A stretch of DNA of 64,000 nt from Alphaproteobacteria bacterium 41-28 (GCA_001897795.1 MKUL01000023.1:51337-115336); one strand, 5' to 3'. Counted from the first letter of the stretch, positions 8,219-17,674 are shown. Notes: generated by a model not told the origin, from the sequence alone. Numbers and translations: made by a program.

Positions 8219-9169
8219 ATGAGATTAAATCTAGACTTAGATAAACTAAAGATTTTCTATTACGTTGCAAAAGCTAAAAAGTTTACAACGGCTTCCGAGA
8301 TTTTAAATATAAGCCAGCCGGCTCTCAGTCGTAGCATCCAACTCCTTGAAGATCGTCTCCGTATAAAGTTATTTCACCGTCATGCGCGCGGTCTAACCTT
8401 AACAGCTCAAGGAGAACTTTTAGCGCCCGTTATAGGAAAGTTTTTAAGTGAGCTTGAAGCCGTTACCGAAAAATTATATGAAGAAGAAAAAGAGCCCAAA
8501 GGACCCCTCAGAGTGGTGGCGCCAGGAGGTTTAATGAATTTTTATCTTCCTTCTTATATTCCTGGATTTTTGAAACTATACCCTGAGATAAGATTGACAC
8601 TTAAAATCAACGATGCAGTTCCATCCCTTGAGTTTGGAGAAGTGCATGTTGTCATCCGTCCCCCCATCCATGGATTTGAAGCAGAAGGTTTAGTACAAGA
8701 CCTTTTGATGAGACATTATACTGGTCTTTATGCAAGTGAAAAATATCTTGAGGAATTTGGGGTTCCAAAAGAACTTTCTGATCTAAACAACCATAGACTT
8801 ATAGCTTATGGTGATCATGTTGAAGCTGAGCCTTTTAAAGCTATGAATTGGCATTTAACAGTTGGGGCTGGCATTGGAGAGGCGCGCGAACCCATCCTTC
8901 AGGTTAACTCGCCTCATGTAAGATTTATGATGGCTAAGGCGGGACTTGGTATTGTTGCCCTTTCTAAAGAGCATCCCGGGCTTGAAAAGTCAGGCCTTGT
9001 TCAAGTTTTATCGCACGTTCCCGGTCCTATGGTTGAAACCTATTATATTTATCCGAAAGAACTCGAGAATTCTAAAAAAATCATCGCCTTTCGTGACTAT
9101 TTGAAAGAAGCTTTTGTTCGAGATTATGGGGAAAATGAACCCATCGAGAACTCAGTACAAAATTTTTAA
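8219..9169 (+). CDS. LysR family transcriptional regulator
   Basis: A 316-residue LTTR. The N-terminal winged helix-turn-helix is clear (LKIFYYVAKAKKFTTASEIL with SQPALSRSIQLLEDRL, residues about 9-60), followed by a linker helix and a periplasmic-binding-protein-like effector domain beginning at GPLRVVAPGGL. It reads toward the methyltransferase and transporter genes rather than being divergent from its target, so the target is uncertain; the two downstream genes are the natural candidates. An A/T-rich upstream region contains TTGCAA and TAGTAA boxes that could be its promoter. Confidence 0.9.
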   Translation: MRLNLDLDKLKIFYYVAKAKKFTTASEILNISQPALSRSIQLLEDRLRIKLFHRHARGLTLTAQGELLAPVIGKFLSELEAVTEKLYEEEKEPKGPLRVVAPGGLMNFYLPSYIPGFLKLYPEIRLTLKINDAVPSLEFGEVHVVIRPPIHGFEAEGLVQDLLMRHYTGLYASEKYLEEFGVPKELSDLNNHRLIAYGDHVEAEPFKAMNWHLTVGAGIGEAREPILQVNSPHVRFMMAKAGLGIVALSKEHPGLEKSGLVQVLSHVPGPMVETYYIYPKELENSKKIIAFRDYLKEAFVRDYGENEPIENSVQNF

Positions 9170-9252
9170 TTTTTTTTCTTTACATTATAATTTAAAATTA
9201 TTATTAGTATAATATAGCTTAATCATGAAATTATTCTCAGTATAAAAAAATT

Positions 9253-9990
9253 ATGCCATCAAATATTTTAGTTCAACCTGAAGCCAAAGATGCTCTTATT
9301 GTAACCCTTAATCACATGGGATACATGCTCTCGAAGCCTGAAAAGTATAATCAAGCTTTTATAGATTTTTCGGCTCACGCCCCAGGACCTGTTCTCGATA
9401 TAGGTGCGGCTTACGGAGTGGCCACAATTCCTGCTCTAGAGAGAGGTGCTTATGTTATTGCAAATGATCTTGATGAGCGGCATTTACATATTCTTAAAAG
9501 CAAAGTTTCGCCCTCATGCCTTGATCGCCTTGAACTAAAGCCAGGAAGAATGCCTAATGAGATTGATTTTGAAGAAAATAGTTTAGGAGCTGTCCTTGCT
9601 TCACGGATTCTTGGCTTTATGATGCCTGAAGAATTCGAATTATCTCTTAAAAAAATATTTAAGTGGCTCAAGCCAGGAGGAAAATTCTTTTTTCTATCAG
9701 GAAGTCTTTATGGAACTTTTCAAAAATTTTTGCCAATCTATCAAAAACGGAAAGCTGAAGGTCATGCTTGGCCTGGCTTTATAGAAGATGTTTCGTTCTG
9801 TAACCCAGGGCGTGCTGGTGATTTACCTGAATTTGTTCACGTGCTTGACGAAGAAATTTTGTCAAATTCTCTCAAAGTTACGGGGTTTGCAATCGAAGAA
9901 CTTGGATTTAACCCAGCGTTAGAAGGGTGTCCCCAAGATATGAAATTTGATGGTAGAGAGTATATTGGGGCCATTGCTTTAAAAGAATAA
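9253..9990 (+). CDS. Class I SAM-dependent methyltransferase
   Basis: A 245-residue soluble protein with the Rossmann SAM motif VLDIGAAYGVATIP (47-60), an acidic motif II IANDLDERHL, and motif IV/V (SLGAVLASRILGFM, KIFKWLKPGGKFFFLSG). The substrate is not evident; a small-molecule methylase is likely from the family and from the transporter 9 bases downstream, with which it should be cotranscribed. No convincing ribosome binding site precedes the ATG. Confidence 0.85.
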   Translation: MPSNILVQPEAKDALIVTLNHMGYMLSKPEKYNQAFIDFSAHAPGPVLDIGAAYGVATIPALERGAYVIANDLDERHLHILKSKVSPSCLDRLELKPGRMPNEIDFEENSLGAVLASRILGFMMPEEFELSLKKIFKWLKPGGKFFFLSGSLYGTFQKFLPIYQKRKAEGHAWPGFIEDVSFCNPGRAGDLPEFVHVLDEEILSNSLKVTGFAIEELGFNPALEGCPQDMKFDGREYIGAIALKE

Positions 9991-9999
9991 GGAAAAAAA

Positions 10000-11298
10000 A
10001 TGAAAAAAGCAAAATCATTTAAAATCATTTTAGCATCCATGTTGGGGAATTCTCTTGAGTATTATGATTTTACCCTCTTCGTTTTTTTGTCGCCGATCAT
10101 CAGTCCTCTCTTTTTCCCATCAGAGAATAAAGTAGCTTCTCTCATTGCAACTCTTGGGACGTTCGCCGTTGGTTATCTGGTGCGTCCCCTTGGTGCAATT
10201 GCTTTTGGGTATATTGGAGACACGTATGGGCGTAAGCGAGCTCTAACTCTTTCTATAATTATTATGGCGGTTCCAACCTTTTTTATTGGTCTTTTGCCTT
10301 CTTATGAAACAATAGGGACTTTAGCACCTATAGCGCTAATCTTCTTAAGGCTGTTGCAAGGACTCTGCACAGGAGGAGAGTATAATGGTGCTGGGATTTT
10401 TGTTGTTGAGAATGTTGAGCCCAATAAAGCAGGATTGGCTGGGGGGATTATTACATCATCTAGTGCAATTGGAGCCCTTCTGGGGTCAACCATGGCTTCC
10501 GTATGTACTTTAGAAATAATGCCATCTTGGGCATGGAGAATAGCGTTTCTATTTGGGATTGTTGTTGGTTTCATCGGATTTTATATAAGGCGGCGAATCA
10601 CTGACGCCTATTTAGAAGAGATTTTAAAGAAAAAGAAACAGCATCCTACCTTTCCACTAGCTGAAGTTATTAGGACTAACCCTTCTGCAGTTTTTTGCAC
10701 CATTGGAATCGCAGCTTTTTCCGGAATTGTTTATAACATCTCTATGAAGTATGTGAGTGTATATTTGACAACCTTTCAAAAATGGCCTCCATCAGAAGCG
10801 CTCATTGTAATGTCTTTTGGTATTTTTACCTATATCATTTTAGCGCCCATAAGCGGATGGATGTCTGATAGATTCGGTGGAAAGGTTGTTATGGCAACGG
10901 GAGCTATAGCGACGTTTCTTGGCGTTTATCCTTTACTTTTTCTCTTAACTTCCAAGACCAGCGTTATATCTGTTGTGTTTGCTCAAATTGCTCTCGTTTC
11001 TTTAGCTGCATGGTTTCAAGGACCCATGAATCTTTTTATGGCAAATCTTTTCTCACCGGAGACACGCTATAGCGGTCTTGCCTTCAGCTATTGTACAGGA
11101 ATGGCCATTTTTGGTGGAACGACGCCTATGATTGCGACATTTCTTGTAGATTGGACGGGGAGTCCTGTAACACCCGCATTCTATATTATCGCAGGAGCAG
11201 CTATAGGACTTGTGAGTGTTATTTATGCAAAACAGCGATTAAAACTCAGCAGAGATGACTTTTCCGTTGCACCAGCTCCTTCGTATCGTGCTGCGTGA
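10000..11298 (+). CDS. MFS transporter of the metabolite:H+ symporter (MHS) type
   Basis: A 432-residue, 12-segment permease. The N-terminus GNSLEYYDFTLFVFLSPI and the loop RPLGAIAFGYIGDTYGRKRAL (the RPxG...GDxxGR hallmark) place it in the MHS/ProP-KgtP group, which imports osmolytes, dicarboxylates or other organic acids with protons. The second-half hallmark is GWMSDRFGGK. Substrate is unknown. It follows the methyltransferase by nine bases. In an intracellular bacterium a host-metabolite importer is plausible, but export of a methylated product cannot be excluded. Confidence 0.9.
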   Translation: MKKAKSFKIILASMLGNSLEYYDFTLFVFLSPIISPLFFPSENKVASLIATLGTFAVGYLVRPLGAIAFGYIGDTYGRKRALTLSIIIMAVPTFFIGLLPSYETIGTLAPIALIFLRLLQGLCTGGEYNGAGIFVVENVEPNKAGLAGGIITSSSAIGALLGSTMASVCTLEIMPSWAWRIAFLFGIVVGFIGFYIRRRITDAYLEEILKKKKQHPTFPLAEVIRTNPSAVFCTIGIAAFSGIVYNISMKYVSVYLTTFQKWPPSEALIVMSFGIFTYIILAPISGWMSDRFGGKVVMATGAIATFLGVYPLLFLLTSKTSVISVVFAQIALVSLAAWFQGPMNLFMANLFSPETRYSGLAFSYCTGMAIFGGTTPMIATFLVDWTGSPVTPAFYIIAGAAIGLVSVIYAKQRLKLSRDDFSVAPAPSYRAA

Positions 11299-11627
11299 AA
11301 TGCGTTTACGGGGTTTGGAAAAAAAGTGTATAATCCCAGAACATACGTTGTATATTTAAATTGAATTAGAAATATTAATAATGCTGAGATAGGTTGAAAA
11401 TGAGTCATGGAAAGCCTCCACATATAACTTCTTGACTCTTTATGCTTTTGGGAATGGATTGTGTTGGTGGTACCATTCCCACCTCTTCTTCTTAGAGCCT
11501 ATTTTCCTATTTTTTCATAAATTATTTTAAGCAGACCCTGACCTGAAGAGGTCTGAGAAATTTACCATAGAGATCGTTCTTTACTTATGCTATCAGACGA
11601 TCAACGGGCAAAAAGTGGAGTGAGAAA
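11299..11627. other. Non-coding stretch with two small hairpins
   Basis: About 330 bases with no gene. An 8-bp stem (GGGAATGG 11450-11457 with CCATTCCC 11473-11480) and a 6-bp stem (CAGACC 11532-11537 with GGTCTG 11550-11555) are visible. Neither has a long T run, so a weak terminator and a leader structure of lpd are both possible. Confidence 0.4.
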
Positions 11628-13025
11628 ATGGCAGATTATGACATCGTAATTATTGGCGGCGGCCCAGGTGGGTATGTGGCGGCGATCCGGGCAGCTCAAC
11701 TCGGTCTTAAGACAGCAGTGGTTGAGAAGGAGCAAATGGGGGGCATTTGTCTTAACTGGGGATGTATTCCCACAAAGGCTTTGTTGCGAACATCCGAAAT
11801 TAATCATCTCCTCCACTCCTTAGATGCTTACGGCTTTAAAGCTGAGAAAGTTTCTTTTGATTTTAAGAAAATTATTGAAAGGTCACGCGCGGTTGCTAAC
11901 CAACTTGCCAATGGCGTACGCCATCTCATGAAAAAGAACAAAGTGACGGTCATTGAAGGAACAGCTCAAATAAAGGGTCGGCAGGGGGTTGAGATTGAAC
12001 TTCTCATCGATGGCAAAATGTCTCTTAAAACACCAAATGTGATTTTAGCGACAGGAGCACGTGCCCGTCAGTTCCCGGGCCTTGAGGCCGATAGAAAACT
12101 TGTATGGACCTATAAGGAGGCCATGATTCCTGAGAAAATGCCAAACTCTCTTCTTGTCATCGGCTCGGGGGCGATTGGTGTTGAGTTTGCAAGCTTTTAT
12201 CGTCTCATTGGAGCAGACGTTACGATCGTTGAAGTTCAAGACAGAATTCTTCCTGTTGAAGATAAAGAGATTTCAACCTTTGCGCAAAAATCCTTTGAGA
12301 AGCAAGGAATGAAGATTCATACGAGCTCCACGGTTAAGGCTTTGAAGAAAAACAAAAATTCGGTCACAGCAACCCTAGAAATTCAGGGGAAATCCCAAGA
12401 GATAATGATTGATCGGGTAATTTTGGCAGTTGGGATTGAAGGGAATACGGAAAACTTAGGCCTCGAAAAAACGAAGGTCAAAGTTGAAAAGGGTCATATC
12501 GTGACGAATGAATGGTGTGCAACGGATGAGCCCGGCGTTTATGCCATAGGCGACGTGGCGGCGGGGCCTTGGCTGGCCCATAAAGCCAGTCACGAAGGCG
12601 TCTTATGTGTTGAAAAAATAAAGGGCCTTAAAACGGTTCACCCCATGAAGAAAACAAACATTCCCGGATGTACTTACAGCTATCCGCAAATTGCCAGCGT
12701 TGGATTGACGGAAGAGGCGGCCAAAGCCACAGGAAAATATGATCTCAAAGTGGGACGTTTCCCCTACATAGGCAATGGAAAAGCCATTGCGATGGGCGAA
12801 CCTGAAGGTCTCGTCAAAACCATTTTTGATGGGAAAACCGGCGAGCTTTTAGGGGCTCATATGATTGGGGCTGAAGTGACGGAGCTCATCCAAGGATTTT
12901 GCTTAGCTAAAACCCTTGAAGCAACCGAACAAGAAATCATAGAGACGATCTTCCCTCACCCAACTCTTTCAGAAATGATGCATGAATCGACTTTGGATGC
13001 TTTTGGACGCGTGATTCATTTCTAG
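11628..13025 (+). CDS. lpd: Dihydrolipoyl dehydrogenase (E3)
   Basis: A 465-residue flavoprotein disulfide reductase that reoxidises dihydrolipoamide in the pyruvate and 2-oxoglutarate dehydrogenase complexes. FAD-binding GGGPGGYVAA lies at 10-19, the redox pair Cys41/Cys46 in GGICLNWGCIPTK, the NAD-binding GSGAIGVEFASFY in the middle, AIGDVAAGPWLAHKA for the flavin, and the active-site HPTLSE near the C-terminus. GGAGTGAG precedes the ATG. In related genomes it is followed by lipA and ratA; here an exported protein gene has been inserted between. Confidence 0.95.
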   Translation: MADYDIVIIGGGPGGYVAAIRAAQLGLKTAVVEKEQMGGICLNWGCIPTKALLRTSEINHLLHSLDAYGFKAEKVSFDFKKIIERSRAVANQLANGVRHLMKKNKVTVIEGTAQIKGRQGVEIELLIDGKMSLKTPNVILATGARARQFPGLEADRKLVWTYKEAMIPEKMPNSLLVIGSGAIGVEFASFYRLIGADVTIVEVQDRILPVEDKEISTFAQKSFEKQGMKIHTSSTVKALKKNKNSVTATLEIQGKSQEIMIDRVILAVGIEGNTENLGLEKTKVKVEKGHIVTNEWCATDEPGVYAIGDVAAGPWLAHKASHEGVLCVEKIKGLKTVHPMKKTNIPGCTYSYPQIASVGLTEEAAKATGKYDLKVGRFPYIGNGKAIAMGEPEGLVKTIFDGKTGELLGAHMIGAEVTELIQGFCLAKTLEATEQEIIETIFPHPTLSEMMHESTLDAFGRVIHF

Positions 13026-13177
13026 ACAAAGGTCACTTTTGACTATTTAATAGATCTTCTCAATAAGAGCTTTCAAAGTATCTTTGCTGAGTAAAAATAA
13101 TTTATTATAAAAGGAATGAAGTCATTACTACTTATTCCAGTTGGATCACGAATACACATTTCTGAGGAGATTTTTTT

Positions 13178-14287
13178 ATGATGCGATATGTTTCTATTTT
13201 TGCTTTACCCTTATTTGCGATGGCGTCTCTTGTAGAAGCTAAACAATTCAGTATTTCAGAACTTGCGGGTATGCCTGTAGATGAACGAGAGGCTGCGTTA
13301 AGGAAACGTTTGGGGGAACTTAATAACGTTTATCATAAGGACAAAGCTAGGAACCCTGACTTTTTGACGGCTCACAATAATCGGAAAGCGGCGGTTCAAA
13401 TGGCACTTCGTCGTTGGGATGATCGTATCAACGCTTCGTGCCTCTATGAGATCGCACAAAAAGCTATTAATGCTCTAAAACTACCAACCAAGAGAGAGCG
13501 AGCAAAAAACCATGAACGAAGTGCTTTTGTTAAGAAACTTGCTACACGAGCGATAGATAATAATCTCTCGATTGAGGATGTCATGATTCAACAGAAAGTG
13601 GAGCCAGCTAAAATTATTGAATTAAAAAGGAGTGGGGATTTCCTGTGGATTAGAGAACAACTAGCGGCAGAAAAAAAACTTTCATTAAAGAAAGAAGGAG
13701 CTCAAAAATTTAATATCATAGAGCTCTTAGATATGTCTCCAGCAGACCGGATGGCTTCGTTAATAAAACGTAAGGAGGAGCTTAATAACGTCGATCATAA
13801 GAAAAAAACTGAGAATAACGAATTTTTTGGAGCCCACAAAACTCGAAAGCTCGCAATTGAGATAGCCATGGAAGAGGATTTTAATACTGGTATGCAACTC
13901 TATCTAGATGCCCAATTAGCGATTGACAAATTACGGCTTCCTACAAAGCGAGAGCGAGCAAAAAACCATACACCAAGTGATCCTGCCAGGTCGCGTGCGA
14001 GGCTAGGGATAAATAATAATCTGTCTATTGAGGGGATCTGTAAAGAGTATCTGTACCCATTTGAGATTGATGAATTTAAAAGAAGTGGAGATTTCCTGTG
14101 GATCAGAGAAGAATTAGAAGCTGCACAAAAACTTTCATCAGCTTCACCTAAAGAGAAAGGGAAGGAAAAGGTAAAGGAAGAGGAAAATCCTCCGTCGGCG
14201 ACTGATCATGCACAAGATTTAACCCCCAATGAAACGCCTGTAAAAAGTGTTTCCATTACCCCCCGCTCACCTGGGTGGACATTTTAG
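13178..14287 (+). CDS. Exported protein with two internal repeats (first part of a frameshifted gene)
   Basis: A 369-residue frame. Signal peptide at 1-21 (cleavage after LVEA). Two related blocks of about 145 residues follow: 23-168 and 177-319. They share ELNNVYHK/ELNNVDHK, LPTKRERAKNH (102 and 244), NNNLSIE-like and KRSGDFLWIRE (150 and 301). No known domain is recognised; the blocks are helical and basic. The frame ends at TAG soon after a run of six C (14259-14264). One extra C would carry translation into the frame at 14275-14712, whose first residues continue the same LTWVDIL repeat, so the native protein was probably about 510 residues. GAGGAG precedes the ATG. Confidence 0.75.
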   Translation: MMRYVSIFALPLFAMASLVEAKQFSISELAGMPVDEREAALRKRLGELNNVYHKDKARNPDFLTAHNNRKAAVQMALRRWDDRINASCLYEIAQKAINALKLPTKRERAKNHERSAFVKKLATRAIDNNLSIEDVMIQQKVEPAKIIELKRSGDFLWIREQLAAEKKLSLKKEGAQKFNIIELLDMSPADRMASLIKRKEELNNVDHKKKTENNEFFGAHKTRKLAIEIAMEEDFNTGMQLYLDAQLAIDKLRLPTKRERAKNHTPSDPARSRARLGINNNLSIEGICKEYLYPFEIDEFKRSGDFLWIREELEAAQKLSSASPKEKGKEKVKEEENPPSATDHAQDLTPNETPVKSVSITPRSPGWTF

Positions 14288-14712
14288 GAGCTCCCAGTAC
14301 TCCCGGGCGCTCTTGGGAGGATATTTTAGGGGCTTCTTTTGCCCCCAAGCTCACTTGGGTGGACGTTTTAAGCGAAATGCGGGTGTCTAAGATTCATAAA
14401 AAAATCGGAAAAATATGGGATGAGGTATGGGAATACGAAAATATAGATAACTTCTTAAATGCCTTCAAAGGCCATAGGGGCAAATCCAAAGATAATATGC
14501 AAGAAATAATCCTCCCAGTGAGCTACAGAGCTATAGAAATTAGAGAAAGTTACGAAGAAAAAGACCTCTTCGATGAAGAAAAAGAGAGAAGCTATTTTAT
14601 GGAGCTTGCAAAGCGTAAACCAGAACTCGTTGGACGTTTTGCAGTTTGTTATAAACTCGGTGATATGGAGACTCCCTTTTTCTTAGTATATAAAGGCTTA
14701 GCTAAGAAGTAA
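14275..14712 (+). pseudogene. C-terminal part of the frameshifted exported repeat protein
   Basis: This frame has no plausible start of its own (GTG at 14275, no ribosome binding site) but is open upstream of that GTG, reading LTWVDILGAP. It contains three short copies of a W-x-D-(I/V)-L unit (TWVDILGAP, SWEDILGAS, TWVDVLSEM), then a charged domain (RVSKIHKKIGKIWDEVWEYENIDNF to [12 protein letters not shown]) of unknown function. Because the unit before the GTG is the same repeat, it is best read as the second half of the gene at 13178. Programmed frameshifting, a real mutation or a sequencing error are all possible. Confidence 0.65.
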
Positions 14713-14768
14713 GGCGAATAGGTCCAAATTTCTTGTCCTTTTTCTCAGCTATCTGGCATAATAGGGAA

Positions 14769-15683
14769 ATGAATGAAGTTCAAAATACCTCTGTGCAACA
14801 CAAGCTAAAGAAGCCTGATTGGATTCGTGTAAAGGCTCCGGTTTCGAAGGAATACCAGGAAACGCGGGATCTTATGCGCCGTCAAAAGTTGAATACGGTG
14901 TGTGAAGAGGCCGCATGCCCGAATATTGGTGAGTGCTGGGCGAAAAAACATGCAACCGTTATGATCTTGGGAAGTGTGTGTACGCGAGCGTGTCGTTTTT
15001 GTAATATTAAGACAGGGCGGCCGGATCTTCTCGATCCTCATGAACCGGAAAGGGTAGGGGAAGCCATTGCTGAAATGGGTCTCCATCACGTCGTTGTAAC
15101 ATCGGTAGATCGAGATGATCTAGATGACGGGGGGGCTGATCACTTTGCCCAAACCATACGCGCCATTCGAAAGAATACTCCCCAAACAACGATAGAGGTT
15201 TTAACTCCTGATTTTTTGAGAAAACCAGGAGCCATTGAAATTGTCGTTGAAGCTCGGCCCGATGTGTACAACCATAATTTAGAAACTGTCCCTCGGCTTT
15301 ATGCGGAAGTTCGGCCAGGGGCGCGATATTTCCACTCTCTACACCTCTTGCAAACCGTGAAAGATCTTGATCCCTCCATCTTTACAAAATCAGGAATTAT
15401 GGTGGGCCTTGGCGAAACGAAAACAGAAGTCTATCAAGTGATGGATGATTTAAGGGCCGCATCCGTTGATTTTATGACAATCGGCCAGTACCTCCAGCCC
15501 ACCCCGCAACACCATGTTATTGATCGGTTCGTTACCCCTGATGAGTTTCAAGATTACGCGCGTATGGCCCGTGGTAAAGGATTTTTGATGGTGTCAGCAT
15601 CCCCCCTAACCCGCTCGTCTTACCATGCTGGGGACGATTTCGTGCGGTTGCGTGCGGCTCGGGAGGCGCAGCTGCGTCAGTAA
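14769..15683 (+). CDS. lipA: Lipoyl synthase
   Basis: A 304-residue radical-SAM enzyme that inserts two sulfurs into octanoyl groups on E2 and H proteins, supplying the cofactor used by lpd-linked complexes. Both iron-sulfur clusters are seen: the auxiliary cluster C-x4-C-x5-C in [12 protein letters not shown], and the radical-[29 protein letters not shown] and [11 protein letters not shown] are further family motifs. The ATG at 14769 gives the usual length; the frame could begin at TTG 14733, and neither has a well-spaced ribosome binding site. The next gene starts directly after the stop. Confidence 0.95.
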   Translation: MNEVQNTSVQHKLKKPDWIRVKAPVSKEYQETRDLMRRQKLNTVCEEAACPNIGECWAKKHATVMILGSVCTRACRFCNIKTGRPDLLDPHEPERVGEAIAEMGLHHVVVTSVDRDDLDDGGADHFAQTIRAIRKNTPQTTIEVLTPDFLRKPGAIEIVVEARPDVYNHNLETVPRLYAEVRPGARYFHSLHLLQTVKDLDPSIFTKSGIMVGLGETKTEVYQVMDDLRAASVDFMTIGQYLQPTPQHHVIDRFVTPDEFQDYARMARGKGFLMVSASPLTRSSYHAGDDFVRLRAAREAQLRQ

Positions 15684-16124
15684 ATGGGCACGCGACTTCA
15701 CACCCACTTTCTCCCCTACAGTCCCGATCAGCTATTTGACATGGTAGCGGATGTGGAAAAATACCCAGAGTTTCTACCTTGGTGTGCTGCGGTCCGCATA
15801 GTTTCAAGATCAGAAACAGAGGTTGTTGCTGATTTGAGTGTAGGATATAAATTGTTTCGGGAAACCTTTCGCTCGCGTGTCCATCTGACGCCCAAAACCC
15901 GTATTGATGTGGAATATATTACAGGACCCTTTCACCATCTGAATAATCATTGGACGTTTAAGGAAGGTTCCAGAGGGGGAACAGACATTGACTTTTTTAT
16001 CGATTTTCAGTTTCGAAGTCGTTTGTTTCAAGGCGCAACACAAATGGTCTTTGAAAGTGCTTTTAATCAAATGCTGAATGCCTTTGAAAAGCGCGCCCAT
16101 CAGTTGTTTGAGAAGAAGAGATAG
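15684..16124 (+). CDS. RatA/Coq10-type SRPBCC (START-like) protein
   Basis: A 146-residue single-domain protein with the Coq10/RatA pattern: PYSPDQLFDMVADVEKYPEFLPWC at the start, GPFHHLNNHWTF in the middle and a C-terminal amphipathic helix FESAFNQMLNAFEKRA. Coq10 proteins bind ubiquinone and help respiration; RatA was also described as a ribosome-association toxin in E. coli. The alphaproteobacterial position just after lipA (ATG follows the TAA directly) favours the ubiquinone role. Confidence 0.85.
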   Translation: MGTRLHTHFLPYSPDQLFDMVADVEKYPEFLPWCAAVRIVSRSETEVVADLSVGYKLFRETFRSRVHLTPKTRIDVEYITGPFHHLNNHWTFKEGSRGGTDIDFFIDFQFRSRLFQGATQMVFESAFNQMLNAFEKRAHQLFEKKR

Positions 16125-16147
16125 CCCTTTTGTGAATGTTAGAAAAA

Positions 16148-16173
16148 CCTCACCTCCCCGAAGGGAGGTGAGG
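16148..16173 (-). terminator. Intrinsic terminator
   Basis: An 11-bp perfect stem (CCTCACCTCCC 16148-16158 with GGGAGGTGAGG 16163-16173), with a tetraloop that reads TTCG on the minus strand and five T following on that strand. It ends the minus-strand gene at 16191 and may also slow transcripts from ratA. Confidence 0.85.
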
Positions 16174-16190
16174 GATAAAAACATTAGATG

Positions 16191-16940
16191 TTAGTACCCG
16201 AGATACCCCCAGAGACGATTCAGTAATGACTTTTCTTCCCCACTTAAAGGAGTGGCAGGCGTAGGAGCTTCTGGAGTTTGTACTTTTTCCTGTTTTTTCT
16301 GCAGAGCCTTCTCGTGAATTTCATCAGCAGCAGCTTTGGCTTTTGCCTTAGCATCATCGTCTTCAGGATTTCGCGCACTATCTAGTAAGGCTCTAAGTTT
16401 AGTAACATCAAGATCAGCGGCTAAACTTTGTGTAAGCCAATGATCTGGCGAAACTTCGGGCGCAGCTGTTGATGTAGGAACATCTTCTTTCTCTGGTTCA
16501 GGAGTTACGACTGATGGAGAAGATACTGGTTCAGATGAAGTTGGTGCCGAGATTGAAGTGTCAGTTTCTGGCGTAGGAGAAGCTACAGGTGTTTTCGTCG
16601 TTGATCCCCATGACCAGGGAAACCATCCCCCTTCATTTTGTGGTGTTTCACGAGGTAGTATTATGGTTGTTTTTTCTGAATCAGGTTTCTCTATTGCTTG
16701 CTGGCCGATTATCTGTTCTGGCTCAGATGTTGGAGTTCCAATGATCCCCCACAAGTTGTAAAGTCCACTGTATGGTTTAGCAATAGTATCTTCTTCAGTT
16801 ACGGGAGGTGTTGTGAGCACTGAAGGCGTTGAGGGTTGAACGATTACGCCTTTGTCCTTCTCTTCCTCCATCGCCATGACTGCCGGAGAAGCCATTAATA
16901 AACTTAACGCGAGCGCACTTGCGAATGTTTTGATTTCCAT
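16191..16940 (-). CDS. Exported protein with MEE-type mature N-terminus, Pro/Ser/Thr-rich
   Basis: A 249-residue protein. Signal peptide MEIKTFASALALSLLMASPAVMA (23 residues) is followed by MEEEKDKG, the shared signature. The mature region is largely disordered (Pro, Ser, Thr, Glu), with two short tryptophan-rich islands, GLYNLWGIIGT and GGWFPWSWGS, then a charged helix (KAKAKAAADEIHEKALQKKQEK) and a C-terminal LLNRLWGYLGY echoing the first island. No domain is recognised. GGGAG precedes the ATG and a strong terminator follows. Likely secreted; role unknown. Confidence 0.7.
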   Translation of the reverse strand: MEIKTFASALALSLLMASPAVMAMEEEKDKGVIVQPSTPSVLTTPPVTEEDTIAKPYSGLYNLWGIIGTPTSEPEQIIGQQAIEKPDSEKTTIILPRETPQNEGGWFPWSWGSTTKTPVASPTPETDTSISAPTSSEPVSSPSVVTPEPEKEDVPTSTAAPEVSPDHWLTQSLAADLDVTKLRALLDSARNPEDDDAKAKAKAAADEIHEKALQKKQEKVQTPEAPTPATPLSGEEKSLLNRLWGYLGY

Positions 16941-17066
16941 TGTTTTTCTCCCTGGTTTATTGGAGTCATTAATCTACTATAAAAAGGAGAGGCGGTAAAA
17001 TTTATTTTCTTTCTATTTTTCCCGGAGCAAAGTTCGAATTCTTGCAGTTGTGCTATTTGAAATTTT

Positions 17067-17429
17067 TTAACGGGCTGGATGTATGAAAGACGAGTTAAAG
17101 GTGTTGCTTCCCTGATCAATAACCTCTCCCACTAAATCGAAACAGGTTTCATCACATCGATATTCTAGAAAGGTTAATTCATCCTCGATCATCCACCCAT
17201 CCTTACGGGTGCGCCTACGTTTTTGTGTGTGTCGTGGGAGGGGCATGAAACGGAGGGATGTACGGTTTCCGCTATCAGGAAATTGATGATCTTCTGGAGT
17301 TGTGTGGAATAGAGGAGCTGAAACCGGCAACAGCATAGGGAATCCCAGCACGAGACGTGAGAATAATCCCATAAAAACCATGCTGAGGATTGTTAATAAT
17401 TTAACTTTAATAAGAGATACGGAAACCAT
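17067..17429 (-). CDS. Small exported basic protein, unknown
   Basis: A 120-residue frame. It has a hydrophobic N-terminus (LLTILSMVFMGLFSRLVLGFPMLL), which may be a signal peptide or an anchor, then a basic cluster TQKRRRTRKDG and a C-terminal part with two close cysteines (YRCDETCFDLVGEVID). No strong ribosome binding site. Composition is protein-like but no family is recognised. The basic cluster resembles a nuclear-localisation motif but is short and could be chance. Confidence 0.45.
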   Translation of the reverse strand: MVSVSLIKVKLLTILSMVFMGLFSRLVLGFPMLLPVSAPLFHTTPEDHQFPDSGNRTSLRFMPLPRHTQKRRRTRKDGWMIEDELTFLEYRCDETCFDLVGEVIDQGSNTFNSSFIHPAR

Positions 17430-17514
17430 TTCATAATCTACTATAATTACACTAATTATATTTAACCATTAAAGGAGAATTTAGCAATTTCAAAAAACAC
17501 ATACGAGCTATGCC

Positions 17515-17600
17515 GAAAGCAGCAGGGCAGAACTACAGAATGGCAGAAGAGCAGTGTAGCAGAAATGCAGAAAACAGAATTGCAGAAAACAGAAAGAAAG
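17515..17600. repeat. Degenerate GCAGAA tract
   Basis: Many imperfect copies of (t)gcagaa in a row: ggcagaactacagaatgg, cagaagagcagtgtagcagaa, atgcagaaaacagaattgcagaaaacag. The 14-mer gcagtgtagcagaa (17551-17564) has an exact inverted copy at 17660-17673, overlapping the region just past the M48 gene, so a long stem could form in that transcript. Confidence 0.6.
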
Positions 17601-17674
17601 GCTAAGTAGAAAAATAGTTTTGTACGTATCTGAAAAATAGTTGTTTTCCTCTTCTGCTCTTCTGCTACACTGCC

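Noticed and set aside
11450..11480. Hairpin GGGAATGG/CCATTCCC after the MFS gene as a strong terminator
   Set aside because: The loop is 15 bases and no T run follows; kept only as a possible structure.
14733..14768. TTG start adding 12 residues ([11 protein letters not shown]) to lipA
   Set aside because: LipA proteins of this group do not carry such an extension and there is no ribosome binding site for the TTG; the ATG at 14769 gives the usual length.
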